Assembly: GCA_964342675.1 (NCBI GenBank)
Contig: CAYFFR010000006.1
Coordinates: 1-50,063, forward strand
Direction: 5' to 3'
Length of the DNA: 50,063 bases
Source: MED-G82 sp964342675
Lineage (GTDB): Bacteria > Pseudomonadota > Gammaproteobacteria > Magnimaribacterales > D2472
How positions within the stretch are numbered: the stretch's first letter is position 1; each line of letters starts with the position of its first letter. The notes under the pieces were generated by a model that saw only the letters and a program-made list of their open reading frames with translations, was not told the origin of the DNA and did no database searches. Of this stretch, positions 8,952-18,084 are shown in pieces. A program made the position numbers and the translations under genes.

Positions 8952-9948
8952 AGCATTATTATTAATTAATTTAGGAACTCCTAATAGGCCTACCTATTCA
9001 TCGGTTTTTAGATATTTAAATCAATTTTTATCAGACAAACGTGTACTAGATATTCCATATATATTTAGGTTCATATTAGTAAAATTTATAATTTGTCCCT
9101 TTAGATCATTATCAAGCAGCAAGCTATATAAATCACTTTGGTCTAAATACAATAATCAATCTCCATTAAAGTTATATACAAAGAATATAGCTAACAAAAT
9201 CTCTATAAAAAAACCTAATTTAGATGTTTACTTTTGTATGAGATATCAAAAACCCTCAATAAAAGAAACTATTCAAACCATATTATTGAAAAATCCTGAA
9301 GAGTTAATTATTTTGCCATTATTTCCGCATTATGCTTCTTCTACTACTGGTAGTATATTTGATGAGGTAAATCGTGAACTTTCAAGATATTGGTCTATAC
9401 CTAAGATTAGGTTTATTCATCAATTTTATAACCATCCTCAATTTATAAATTCCTGGATAAATAATGTAAATAAATACGATATTAACGAATATGACAAAAT
9501 TTTATTTTCATATCATGGCTTACCAAACTCTCATGTAAATAAAATATATAATGATAAAACGTGTAATGATGAAGAATGTACTGCGTCTATCACAGAAAAT
9601 AACAAGTTCTGTTATAAAGCTACTACTCACGCAACAACTAGACTGATATCCAATAAGCTTGATATAGCGAAAGATAAGACAATAACTTGTTATCAATCAA
9701 GATTATCAAAAAGATGGATTCAACCTTTTACAGATAATGTAATAAGAGGCTTAGTTAATGATGGACATAAAAAAATATTAGTTATTGCTCCATCATTTAC
9801 ATCAGACAACCTTGAAACTATCATTGAAATTGGTGAAGAATATAAAAATCTGTTTATGAGACTTGGAGGTGAAAAGTTTGATTTTGTAGAATCATTAAAC
9901 GATTCTGAAATATGGACTAATGCATTAATTGATATTATGGAGGGATGA
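8935..9948 (+). CDS. hemH: Ferrochelatase
   Basis: A 337-residue ferrochelatase, which inserts Fe2+ into protoporphyrin IX in the last step of protoheme synthesis. The N-terminal LLINLGTP and FLSDKRVLDIP signatures are present. The metal-binding histidine is H194 in FSYHGLP. The conserved acidic site appears in PSFTSDNLETIIEI near residue 294. The start at 8935 places NLGTP at the expected distance. The gene overlaps the MFS gene by 17 nt and its stop overlaps the next start (ATGA). I see no C-terminal iron-sulfur cysteine cluster. Confidence 0.95.
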   Translation: MNQNNKALLLINLGTPNRPTYSSVFRYLNQFLSDKRVLDIPYIFRFILVKFIICPFRSLSSSKLYKSLWSKYNNQSPLKLYTKNIANKISIKKPNLDVYFCMRYQKPSIKETIQTILLKNPEELIILPLFPHYASSTTGSIFDEVNRELSRYWSIPKIRFIHQFYNHPQFINSWINNVNKYDINEYDKILFSYHGLPNSHVNKIYNDKTCNDEECTASITENNKFCYKATTHATTRLISNKLDIAKDKTITCYQSRLSKRWIQPFTDNVIRGLVNDGHKKILVIAPSFTSDNLETIIEIGEEYKNLFMRLGGEKFDFVESLNDSEIWTNALIDIMEG

Positions 9949-10829
9949 TGTACAAAAAGGACTTACTTAAAGGAAAAAGAATATTAGTTACTGGTGGTGG
10001 AACCGGGTTAGGAAAGGAGATGTCTATGCACTTTGCTGAACATGGTGCTGATTTAGTAATTTGTGGTAGAAGACTTAACGTTCTTGAAGAAACAGCTAAT
10101 GAATTAAAGGAAAAATATAATACGGATGTTTATTATCAACCCCTAGATATCAGATCGCCTCAAGATGTAGATGATTTTATTGATAATCTATTTCAATCTA
10201 AGCCCTTAGACGGTTTAGTTAATAATGCAGCAGGTAATTTTATATCGCCAACAAAGATGCTTTCACCAAGAGGATTTGATGCTATAGCTAATATAGTATT
10301 TCATGGAACATTTTATGTTACTCATGCTGTTGGAAAAAGATGGTTAGAGAATGGCTCTAAAGGAAGTATTATTTCTATATTAGCAACATGGGTTTGGACA
10401 GGATCACCGTATGTTGTTCCATCTGCTATGTCAAAATCTGCTTTACATACAATGACTAAATCATTAGCTGTAGAATGGGGAGGTCATGGAATAAAAATTA
10501 ATGCAATAGCACCTGGACCATTTCCAACTGAAGGTGCTTGGGCAAGATTAAGTCCAAAAGGTGAATTATCTGATGAATCTAGTACCATGGACTCTATACC
10601 AATGGGAAGAGTTGGAAAGATGTCAGAACTTCAAAATTTAGCAACATTTTTAATGGCAGATGGTTGTGACTATTTAACTGGTCAGACTATTGCATTGGAT
10701 GGTGGCCAATATTTATCTGGAGGCGGTACTTTTTCAGGTTTAAGCAAACTCAAAGATTCTGATTGGGAAGAAATAAAAAATATGATTAAATCAACAAACG
10801 AAAAAGATAAAGCAAACAGACAAGCTTAA
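9945..10829 (+). CDS. 2,4-dienoyl-CoA reductase-like short-chain dehydrogenase
   Basis: A 294-residue SDR. The NADP(H) Rossmann motif is TGGGTGLG at residues 16-23 with CGRR at 40-43 (arginines that favour NADPH), and NNAAG lies at 93-97. At the usual YxxxK position it reads S160-A-M-S-K164, so the classical tyrosine is a serine. That VVPSAxxK form, followed by NAIAPGP and TEGAW, is what I know from mammalian-type 2,4-dienoyl-CoA reductases, which reduce dienoyl-CoA during oxidation of unsaturated fatty acids. A GGAGGG stretch lies just upstream; the second ATG (9948) is an alternative start. Confidence 0.8.
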   Translation: MMYKKDLLKGKRILVTGGGTGLGKEMSMHFAEHGADLVICGRRLNVLEETANELKEKYNTDVYYQPLDIRSPQDVDDFIDNLFQSKPLDGLVNNAAGNFISPTKMLSPRGFDAIANIVFHGTFYVTHAVGKRWLENGSKGSIISILATWVWTGSPYVVPSAMSKSALHTMTKSLAVEWGGHGIKINAIAPGPFPTEGAWARLSPKGELSDESSTMDSIPMGRVGKMSELQNLATFLMADGCDYLTGQTIALDGGQYLSGGGTFSGLSKLKDSDWEEIKNMIKSTNEKDKANRQA

Positions 10830-10844
10830 TTTAGGGGAAAATCT

Positions 10845-12263
10845 ATGACTGATATGAAAGCAATTTTAAAATTACAAAAAGATTACTTTATAAAAGAAGG
10901 AAATCCTTCTTACGATCTGAGGATTGATCGCTTAAACCGAATGAAATCTATTATTTTAAATAATAAAGATAAAATCGTTGATGCTTTGAATGAAGATTTT
11001 GGTGTTAGGTCAAAGAATCAATCCATGCTTACAGATGTGTATTCAATTATCCCAGATATTGAATATACAAAGAAGAATCTTAAAAAATGGATGAAAGTAG
11101 ATAAACGAAAGACAAGCTTTCCTTTTAATTTACTTGGAGCAAAAGCTGAGGTAAGACATGAACCTGTTGGAACAGTAGGAATGATTACCCCATGGAATTT
11201 TCCAGTTAACCTAACTTTTTCACCTTTATGCGCAATATTTGCTGCTGGAAATCAGGTCATGCATAAGCCTAGTGAATATACCGAAAATACAGCCAATCTT
11301 TTAAAAGAAATATGTGATGGAGCTTATGATGAAGCTGAATTTGCTACTATTCTTGGTGGACCAGAGGTTGGTGCTGAATTTTCAGCACTACATTTTGATC
11401 ATCTTTTATATACAGGTAGTGGCAATGTTGCAAAACTAATCATGAAAGCTGCGTCTGAAAACTTAGTTCCAGTTACTTTAGAGTTAGGTGGAAAATCACC
11501 AGTTGTTATTGGAGATGATGCTGATTTAACGACCACAGCTAAAAGAGTTATGATGGGTAATACAATGAATGCGGGCCAAATATGCTTAGCTCCTGATTAT
11601 ATTCTTGTTAAAGAATCAAAGGAACAAGAAGTAGTTGATGAATTAAAAGCAGCTGCTACTGAATTTTATCCCGATATTAAACACAACCCTGATTACACAT
11701 CAATAATTAATCAAAAACATTATGATCGTATTAATAGTTTAGTTGATGATGCGAAAGATAAAGGTGCGAATATAGAAGAAATTAATCCAGCTAATGAAGA
11801 CTTTACTCAACAAGAAGCTTATAAAATCCCTCCAACACTTGTAAGAAATGTAAATGAAAATATGAGAATAATGCAAGAAGAAATTTTTGGACCAGTCTTA
11901 CCAATTAAAACATATGAAGATGTTAATGAAACAGTGGAATATATTAATTCTAAAGATAGACCTCTAGGTTTATATTATTTTGGTAATAATAAAAATGAAG
12001 AAAATCATCTTCTATCCAATACTTCATCTGGTGGAGTAACAGTTAATGATGTAGTCGGACATATACAACAAAGTGACTTGCCTTTTGGGGGTATTGGACC
12101 ATCAGGAACAGGTCGATATAAGGGATACGAAGGTTTCTTAAATTTCTCTAATGCCAAAGCTATTCATAAACAAGTTAAATCTAAATTCGATAAATTCTTT
12201 GCAGCTATTAGGCCTCCATATAAAGGAGATATTGAAAAAGTTTTAAAACAATTAGCAAAGTAA
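10845..12263 (+). CDS. NAD(P)+-dependent aldehyde dehydrogenase (coniferyl-aldehyde type)
   Basis: A 472-residue ALDH-superfamily enzyme oxidising an aldehyde to an acid. The catalytic cysteine is C247 in NAGQICLAP, and the general-base glutamate is E213 in LELGGKSP. The N-terminal MITPWNFPVNL and the C-terminal LPFGGIGPSGTGRYKG segments are intact. Size and the hydrophobic/basic C-terminus with RPPY resemble coniferyl aldehyde dehydrogenases, a broad group that also takes fatty aldehydes. A Shine-Dalgarno AGGGG at 10833-10837 sits 7 nt before the ATG, one of the few good ones here. It follows the dienoyl-CoA reductase by 15 nt, so a lipid-derived aldehyde is a reasonable guess. Confidence 0.85.
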   Translation: MTDMKAILKLQKDYFIKEGNPSYDLRIDRLNRMKSIILNNKDKIVDALNEDFGVRSKNQSMLTDVYSIIPDIEYTKKNLKKWMKVDKRKTSFPFNLLGAKAEVRHEPVGTVGMITPWNFPVNLTFSPLCAIFAAGNQVMHKPSEYTENTANLLKEICDGAYDEAEFATILGGPEVGAEFSALHFDHLLYTGSGNVAKLIMKAASENLVPVTLELGGKSPVVIGDDADLTTTAKRVMMGNTMNAGQICLAPDYILVKESKEQEVVDELKAAATEFYPDIKHNPDYTSIINQKHYDRINSLVDDAKDKGANIEEINPANEDFTQQEAYKIPPTLVRNVNENMRIMQEEIFGPVLPIKTYEDVNETVEYINSKDRPLGLYYFGNNKNEENHLLSNTSSGGVTVNDVVGHIQQSDLPFGGIGPSGTGRYKGYEGFLNFSNAKAIHKQVKSKFDKFFAAIRPPYKGDIEKVLKQLAK

Positions 12264-12265
12264 CT

Positions 12266-13498
12266 ATGTTTAAATTACCCATTTCTTTGGGTATTAAATA
12301 TTTTAGATCTTCAAAAGGATCTTTTGGATCTTTTTATTCATTAATATCAATTTTAGGATTAATGATAGGAGTAGGCGCCTTAATCATCGTCTTATCAGTT
12401 ATGAATGGTTTTGAAAGAGAACTTCAAAATAGAATACTAGGTGTAGTCCCACAATTAACAGTTAAATCTCATACAAACATTGATTTAAATAATGATATTT
12501 TATTTAAAGAAATTAATGCTCATCCTGATGTTATAGACTATGCGCCATTTATTGAGTTTCAAGGTCTAATAAAACACCAAGATAGATCAAGAGGTATTTT
12601 TATTACTGGAGTGGATCCTAGTAAAGAGAACAAGATGTCAATAATTACGGAATATATTATTGAGGGTAACTTTGAATCGTTATCTAATACATCTGGAATT
12701 ATAATTGGATCATGGCTTGCAAATTATTTAGGTGTTTCTGTAGGTGATACAGTTAGTCTTTTAACTGATAATTTTCGCACAAGCATTATTGGTACATACC
12801 CAAGAACTTTGAGTACTGAGGTTGTAGGTATTTTTGATTTAAAGGCTGAATTAGATCAAACATTAACTTTAATTAACCATGATTTAGCTGCAAAATTAAT
12901 TGGATTACCCAATGGTTATACAGAAGGAGTCAGAATAAAAACACAAGATTTATTTGAAGCTGAGAATATTGGAATTGAAATTATTTCAAATCTGCCACCT
13001 CAATTTTATTTTACTAGTTGGAAAACTTCACAGGGAACTTTATTTCAAGCAATACAATTAGAAAAAAGAATCATTAGCTTATTATTATTTCTAATAGTTG
13101 CTGTTGCTTCATTTAATATACTGTCAACTATTGTTATGACAGTAAAAGCTAAAGAGCGAGAAATAGCAATTTTAAAAACGCTTGGATTTAATAAGATTCA
13201 AATATCTTTTGTATTTGTTTCTCTTGGACTTTTAATAGCATCAATTGGAATATTATTAGGTCTTATTCTTGGCTTATTAATTACTAGCTACTTAAATGAT
13301 TTAGTCATATTTTTTGAATCTTTAATGGGCAGAGGAATGTTAGATGCATATTTTATTAATTATTTTCCCCATGAGTTTAGACTCAATCAGATATTAGGTA
13401 TCTGTATAATAGCTCTATTTATATCACTTATTTTTTCTATTATTCCTTCACGAAGAGCAGCAAATCTTAAACCCATCGATATCTTAAGGTATGAATAA
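12266..13498 (+). CDS. lolC: LolC/LolE-type lipoprotein-releasing permease (possibly LolF)
   Basis: A 410-residue inner-membrane subunit of the LolCDE ABC transporter, which extracts outer-membrane lipoproteins and hands them to LolA. It has one N-terminal membrane segment (about residues 25-48), a large periplasmic domain and three C-terminal segments (about 268-295, 312-340 and 375-400). The MacB/FtsX-type motif KEREIAILKTLG is present. A proline-containing loop, IGTYPRTLSTEVVGIF, sits where LolC carries its LolA-binding Hook. No second LolC/E gene follows, only lolD, so the permease may act as a homodimer, as described for LolF-type systems. Confidence 0.88.
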   Translation: MFKLPISLGIKYFRSSKGSFGSFYSLISILGLMIGVGALIIVLSVMNGFERELQNRILGVVPQLTVKSHTNIDLNNDILFKEINAHPDVIDYAPFIEFQGLIKHQDRSRGIFITGVDPSKENKMSIITEYIIEGNFESLSNTSGIIIGSWLANYLGVSVGDTVSLLTDNFRTSIIGTYPRTLSTEVVGIFDLKAELDQTLTLINHDLAAKLIGLPNGYTEGVRIKTQDLFEAENIGIEIISNLPPQFYFTSWKTSQGTLFQAIQLEKRIISLLLFLIVAVASFNILSTIVMTVKAKEREIAILKTLGFNKIQISFVFVSLGLLIASIGILLGLILGLLITSYLNDLVIFFESLMGRGMLDAYFINYFPHEFRLNQILGICIIALFISLIFSIIPSRRAANLKPIDILRYE

Positions 13499-14153
13499 CA
13501 TACATTTAAAAAATATATATAAATCATTTGATGACGGTATCAATAGCACAAATGTTTTTGAAAATATTTCATTAACAATAGACACTGGAAAGTTAACTGC
13601 ATTAATAGGTAAATCGGGATCTGGTAAATCTACTTTTTTACATCTCATAGCGGGGTTGTTAGAACCAACTAAAGGATCTATCTTTTTTAATGAGAAGAAT
13701 ATAAATTCTATGCCTTCATTAGAAAGAGCTCGAAACTTAAGTTTTGTATATCAATTTCATGCATTATTAGAAGACTTAAATGTTATGGAGAATATATGCC
13801 TACCGATACAAATTTCTAAAACAACAATTACTGATAATGATATGAAATATATACATAATTTAATGGAATTAATTGGAATAAGTGATAAGCAAGATTCTTA
13901 TCCTTATCAACTTTCAGGTGGTGAAAAACAGAGAGTTTCAATATTAAGGTCATTATCATTAAAACCTAAATTCGTTTTAATGGATGAACCAACTGGTAAT
14001 TTAGATGAACATAATTCAGAAAAGATACAAAATCTATGTCTAGATATAAATAAAAACCTTGATATTGGTATTATAGTCGCTACGCATGATAATACATTTG
14101 CAAATAGAATGGAGACAGTGCTAAGTATTGTTGATAACAATGTTTTAGCATAA
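13491..14153 (+). CDS. lolD: Lipoprotein-releasing ABC transporter ATPase
   Basis: A 220-residue ATP-binding subunit that powers the adjacent LolC-type permease at the inner membrane. Walker A is GKSGSGKST at residues 40-48, the ABC signature LSGGEKQR at 141-148, and Walker B ends in D165-E166 within VLMDEPTGNLD. The switch histidine lies in ATHD near the C-terminus. It overlaps the permease gene by 8 nt. Sequence alone places it in the LolD/MacB-type subfamily; the neighbour decides for LolD. Confidence 0.92.
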   Translation: MNNIHLKNIYKSFDDGINSTNVFENISLTIDTGKLTALIGKSGSGKSTFLHLIAGLLEPTKGSIFFNEKNINSMPSLERARNLSFVYQFHALLEDLNVMENICLPIQISKTTITDNDMKYIHNLMELIGISDKQDSYPYQLSGGEKQRVSILRSLSLKPKFVLMDEPTGNLDEHNSEKIQNLCLDINKNLDIGIIVATHDNTFANRMETVLSIVDNNVLA

Positions 14154-14158
14154 TTATA

Positions 14159-14761
14159 ATGAACGACTATTTATTAGCTGGTGGATGGTTTATGTGGCCA
14201 TTGTTAGTTTGTTCCGTATTATTAATTTCAATAATCATTGAGAGATTATGGATACTTCAAAAAAGGCTAGTAGTTCCAAAGGGGTTATTAAGGCAAATTG
14301 TTAATCTGTCGAAAGATAACAACATAAGTATTAGCCAACAAGATCAATTCTCATCTAATTCTTCTTTAGGCGAACTACTTGTAGTTGCATATAGATTCAA
14401 AGATAAAAAAAGAAATATAGTCGAAGATAAGGTCACTGAGCATGCTGAAAATATTAAAATAAAGCTTGAAAAGAATCTTAACCTGTTAGGTATTATTGCT
14501 AGTATTAGTCCATTATTAGGTTTATTAGGAACGGTGGTGGGCATGATTACAGTTTTTTCTAATATTAACCTAGTTGATGGCACCTCAAATTCTGATTTAT
14601 TAGCAGCAGGTATCTCTGAAGCGCTAATTACAACTGCATTTGGATTATTAATCGCGGTACCTGCGCTAATTTTCTTTCGCTATTTCTCACAAAAAGTGAA
14701 TATTCTTATGATTGAATTACAGAACGATACAAGTAAATTTATAGATTTTTTAGATAAATAA
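14159..14761 (+). CDS. exbB: MotA/TolQ/ExbB-family proton-channel protein
   Basis: A 200-residue inner-membrane protein with three transmembrane helices (about residues 11-29, 108-133 and 154-175). The conserved segment GLLGTVVGMITVF and the ALITTAFGLLIAVPAL helix are typical of ExbB/TolQ. With ExbD (next gene, sharing one base) it forms a proton channel that energises TonB or Tol. No tonB or tolA is adjacent. The placement before the msbA/lpxK gene matches the tolQ/exbD-like pair found before lpxK in pseudomonads (from memory), so its partner is uncertain. Confidence 0.88.
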   Translation: MNDYLLAGGWFMWPLLVCSVLLISIIIERLWILQKRLVVPKGLLRQIVNLSKDNNISISQQDQFSSNSSLGELLVVAYRFKDKKRNIVEDKVTEHAENIKIKLEKNLNLLGIIASISPLLGLLGTVVGMITVFSNINLVDGTSNSDLLAAGISEALITTAFGLLIAVPALIFFRYFSQKVNILMIELQNDTSKFIDFLDK

Positions 14762-15171
14762 TGAACTTTCTTAAAAATCAACAATCTAAAGACCTATCAA
14801 TTGAGATCACCCCTTTAATTGATATAGTTTTTTTATTGGTGATCTTCTTTGTTGTTACATCTAAAATTGATAATAGCCAATTCCTAAATATAGATCTACC
14901 TACAACAACCTCATTTAGTAATGAATTAATCCTTGAAGATAGCACTATTTACTTATTTGAAAATGGATCACTTAAATTCAATGACATTAATTTAACAATT
15001 GATGATTTACAACCGTTAATAGCATATTTAGATACTAATATACCTAAGATGAAAACAATCATTCTTGCAATTGAAAAAAAAGCCTATCACGAGTGGGTTT
15101 TAAAATTAATGGATGAACTACAAATTGTTGGTTTCAAAGATATACAAATTAGAACTTATCAAGAATCATGA
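14761..15171 (+). CDS. exbD: ExbD/TolR-family biopolymer transport protein
   Basis: A 136-residue protein with a short cytoplasmic N-terminus, one membrane helix (about residues 20-36) and a periplasmic domain. The helix starts ITPLIDIVFLLVIFFVV; D21 matches the essential proton-carrying aspartate of ExbD/TolR. It pairs with the preceding ExbB-type channel. The two genes share a single base at 14761, and the exbD stop overlaps the msbA-lpxK start (ATGA). An energy-coupling role is established for the family; the exact client here is not visible. Confidence 0.9.
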   Translation: MNFLKNQQSKDLSIEITPLIDIVFLLVIFFVVTSKIDNSQFLNIDLPTTTSFSNELILEDSTIYLFENGSLKFNDINLTIDDLQPLIAYLDTNIPKMKTIILAIEKKAYHEWVLKLMDELQIVGFKDIQIRTYQES

Positions 15172-17924
15172 AAACTAATTTAAGCAGATTATTTTCATAT
15201 ACATTTCGCTATAAGATCTCATTTATCTTATCGATACTAGGCTTTCTAGTTTTTGCAGGAGCTGATATTGCTGCAGTTGAGTGGATAAGAAGAGTTATAG
15301 GGCTTATAAATGATTCAAGTCAAGTAAGTGAAATTTTTATAGCTATTGCTTTAATCCTGATAGCAGTTTCTAGAGGACTTGGTTTTTTCATAGGTAATTA
15401 TTTTATGTCTAGGGTAGGTCTTGGAATTGTTCATGATATGCGTAATGAGTTATTTGATAAGTTAATTAAACTACCTAAAATTTATTTTGATCAAAATCAA
15501 CGCGGTCAACTTATCAATCGTATTACATTTACTACCACTCAAGTATCTGGAGCTACATCAAATGCAGTTAAGACTCTAATCCGAGAAGGAGCACTTTTTC
15601 TTGGGTTGATTTCTTATATGTTTTACTTAAATTGGAAATTAACATTGCTATTACTTGTTACTTCTCCGTTTATAGCTCTTATAGTTACCTTAGCAGGAAG
15701 AAGATTAAGAAAATTAGCTAAAAATATCCAGACAGCTATGGGTGATGTCACACATATTGCTTCGGAAGCAGTGGATGGAAATACTGAGATTAAGTCATTT
15801 AATGCTGAATCTTATGAGACTACAAGGTTTAAAGATGCAAATACATCAAATAAGAATCAAACACTAAAACTAGAAGTAACTAGTAATTTAGCAACACCAA
15901 TTATTCAAGTATTGGTTTCTGTTTCAATGGCTATAGTTGCTTATTTTGCACTAGGCGATCAATTAAACATAAACTTAGATGCAGAAACTTTTGTAGCTTT
16001 CTTTACCGCAGCAGGTGTAATGGCCAAACCTATTAGACAATTATCTAGCATTAATGCAGTTATACAAAAGGGTTTAGCAGCAGCAGATGAAATATTTGAA
16101 CAGCTTGATTCAGACGAAGAAGTTGATACAGGTAAAGAAAAACCAGCTATTCTAGGAAATATAAGCTTCTCAAACGTTTCCTTTGCCTATGATGAACCTA
16201 ATAATATTTTAAATGATATTAATTTATCTATATCTGAAAACCAAACCATAGCTATTGTTGGAAGATCTGGTTCAGGTAAAACAACAGTAGCTAATTTAAT
16301 TTCAAGATTATATATACCTAGCAGTGGATCAATTAAATTAGAGAATATTGATATACAAGATATAAAACTTGATTACTTAAGAGATCATATTTCGATAGTT
16401 AGTCAAAACCCAACATTATTTAATGATTCTATAGAAAAGAATATTGCATATGGCGTTGAAGATATTGATAAAGTTAAAGTCAGGGAGGCTGCAAACTTAT
16501 CAGGATGTACAGAATTTATAGAAAGATTTCCTGAAGGATTTAATACAGAAATTGGTGATGATGGTGTCTTATTATCAGGTGGTCAACGACAAAGACTGGC
16601 AATAGCTAGGGCTTTTTATAAAAACTCTCCAATTATTATCCTTGATGAAGCCACCTCTGCATTAGATAACGAATCTGAGCTTGTTGTTCAATCTGCTATA
16701 GATAAGTTAATTGTTGATAGAACAACAATCATTATTGCTCATAGACTAACTACAATCGAAAATGCTGATAATATCTTTGTTATAGATGAAGGAACGATTG
16801 CAGAATCAGGCACTCATGAAAACCTTTTAGATTCAAATGGTTTGTACAGATCTTTGTATCAAAATGCCGATAAAGATTCAGGAGATAGAACTAAATCAAG
16901 AAAGTCTCAATCTAAAAAGTTTTTACCTACTTTTGTTGAAGATCCGATTCAACAAGGAATGCTTCTTGATTCATGGTACAAAAAAAGCTTTTGGTTGTGG
17001 TTGTTATCACCTTTCTCAATAATTTTTAATCTTATTGTAAATTTAAGGATTAGTAGATATAAATCTAATATTAATAAAGTTTGGAAACCAAATATTCCAG
17101 TAATTATTGTTGGAAATATTACTATGGGAGGTACAGGAAAAACCCCTCTAGTTAAATCTTTAGCAAAAAAATTAATTGAATCAGGGAAAAAACCTGGAAT
17201 TGTTAGCAGGGGATATGGCGGTAAATTTTCTCAAACATTGGAAGTTGGTGAGAGCACTACCTACAAACAAACTGGTGATGAAGCACAGATACTTCAAAAA
17301 TTAAAATTACCATTCTTTATAGACAAAAATAGACCTCGTGCTGTAAAAAATTTATTAAATAAATATCCTGAGACTGATGTCATCATATCTGATGATGGCC
17401 TCCAACATTATGGACTAGGAAGAGATATTGAGATTGTTGTTATAGATGGAACTAGACGATTTGGTAATTCTTTAACATTTCCTGCTGGTCCACTAAGAGA
17501 GCCCAAGAGTAGATTAAAAAAAGTTGATTTTATTGTTAATAATGGTGGTCCAGCTGAAGAAGGTGAATTTTTAATGACTTTGAATCCTAGCAAGTTTATA
17601 CATTTAAATTCAGGGAAGTCATATGATGTTGATAATTGGCCTATGCATTATAGAGCTCATGCAGTAGCTGGACTGGGTAACCCAAATAGATTTTTTGATC
17701 TTCTGATGAGATTAGGTTTTGAAACGGATAATCATCCATTCCCTGATCACCATAAGTTTTTAAAACGCGATATTAATTTTTTAGATCATTTACCAATTAT
17801 CATGACAGAAAAAGATGCTTCTAAATGTAAGCATTTTAAGAATTCTAAAATATGGTATTTATCTATAGATGCACAAATTGAAGACGATTTTTTTAATAAT
17901 ATATTAAATAAGATTAATGATTAA
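15168..17924 (+). CDS. msbA-lpxK: MsbA-LpxK fusion: lipid A flippase joined to tetraacyldisaccharide 4'-kinase
   Basis: One uninterrupted 918-codon frame encodes two normally separate enzymes. Residues 1 to about 565 are MsbA: six membrane helices, Walker A GRSGSGKTT (365-373), signature LSGGQ (469-473) and Walker B D493-E494. Residues from about 598 are LpxK: an N-terminal hydrophobic anchor (WLWLLSPFSIIFNLIV), P-loop GNITMGGTGKTP (649-660), SRGYGGK, DDGLQH (742-747) and MTEKDASK. A charged Lys/Ser/Arg-rich linker of about 32 residues joins them. LpxK phosphorylates lipid A precursor at the 4' position and MsbA flips core-lipid A outward. An in-frame ATG at 16959-16961 (M598) would give a 321-residue LpxK of normal size if internal initiation occurs. 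Confidence 0.93.
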   Translation: MKTNLSRLFSYTFRYKISFILSILGFLVFAGADIAAVEWIRRVIGLINDSSQVSEIFIAIALILIAVSRGLGFFIGNYFMSRVGLGIVHDMRNELFDKLIKLPKIYFDQNQRGQLINRITFTTTQVSGATSNAVKTLIREGALFLGLISYMFYLNWKLTLLLLVTSPFIALIVTLAGRRLRKLAKNIQTAMGDVTHIASEAVDGNTEIKSFNAESYETTRFKDANTSNKNQTLKLEVTSNLATPIIQVLVSVSMAIVAYFALGDQLNINLDAETFVAFFTAAGVMAKPIRQLSSINAVIQKGLAAADEIFEQLDSDEEVDTGKEKPAILGNISFSNVSFAYDEPNNILNDINLSISENQTIAIVGRSGSGKTTVANLISRLYIPSSGSIKLENIDIQDIKLDYLRDHISIVSQNPTLFNDSIEKNIAYGVEDIDKVKVREAANLSGCTEFIERFPEGFNTEIGDDGVLLSGGQRQRLAIARAFYKNSPIIILDEATSALDNESELVVQSAIDKLIVDRTTIIIAHRLTTIENADNIFVIDEGTIAESGTHENLLDSNGLYRSLYQNADKDSGDRTKSRKSQSKKFLPTFVEDPIQQGMLLDSWYKKSFWLWLLSPFSIIFNLIVNLRISRYKSNINKVWKPNIPVIIVGNITMGGTGKTPLVKSLAKKLIESGKKPGIVSRGYGGKFSQTLEVGESTTYKQTGDEAQILQKLKLPFFIDKNRPRAVKNLLNKYPETDVIISDDGLQHYGLGRDIEIVVIDGTRRFGNSLTFPAGPLREPKSRLKKVDFIVNNGGPAEEGEFLMTLNPSKFIHLNSGKSYDVDNWPMHYRAHAVAGLGNPNRFFDLLMRLGFETDNHPFPDHHKFLKRDINFLDHLPIIMTEKDASKCKHFKNSKIWYLSIDAQIEDDFFNNILNKIND

Positions 17925-18084
17925 AGAAGATATTTTAGATTTTTTAGTATGCTTAAGATGCAAAGGTAATCTTAAGTTGAATAAAGATTATCTAGAATGT
18001 CATAAATGTAACATTAAATATCCTATTATAGATTCAATACCAAGAATGGTAGAAGATGCTATAAAACCAATGAATGGAAAATAA
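17917..18084 (+). CDS. ycaR: Trm112-like zinc-ribbon protein (YcaR/UPF0434 family)
   Basis: A 55-codon gene reading MIKEDILDFLVCLRC at its N-terminus. Two CxxC pairs (C12/C15 and C28/C31) form a likely zinc ribbon, followed by YPIIDSIPRM, the typical Trm112-fold end (usually FPI-x-DGIP). It starts inside the lpxK 3' end (8-nt overlap) and ends inside the kdsB start (11-nt overlap). The order lpxK-ycaR-kdsB is conserved in gammaproteobacteria, which supports the call strongly. Function is unproven; Trm112-type proteins can activate methyltransferases. Confidence 0.88.
   Translation: MIKEDILDFLVCLRCKGNLKLNKDYLECHKCNIKYPIIDSIPRMVEDAIKPMNGK

Noticed and set aside
16837..17022. A 61-codon plus-strand frame crossing the MsbA-LpxK junction in another phase, which might hint at a frameshift splitting the fusion.
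   Set aside because: The main frame runs without interruption through recognisable MsbA and LpxK sequence on both sides; no phase change is needed and the alternative frame has no family features.
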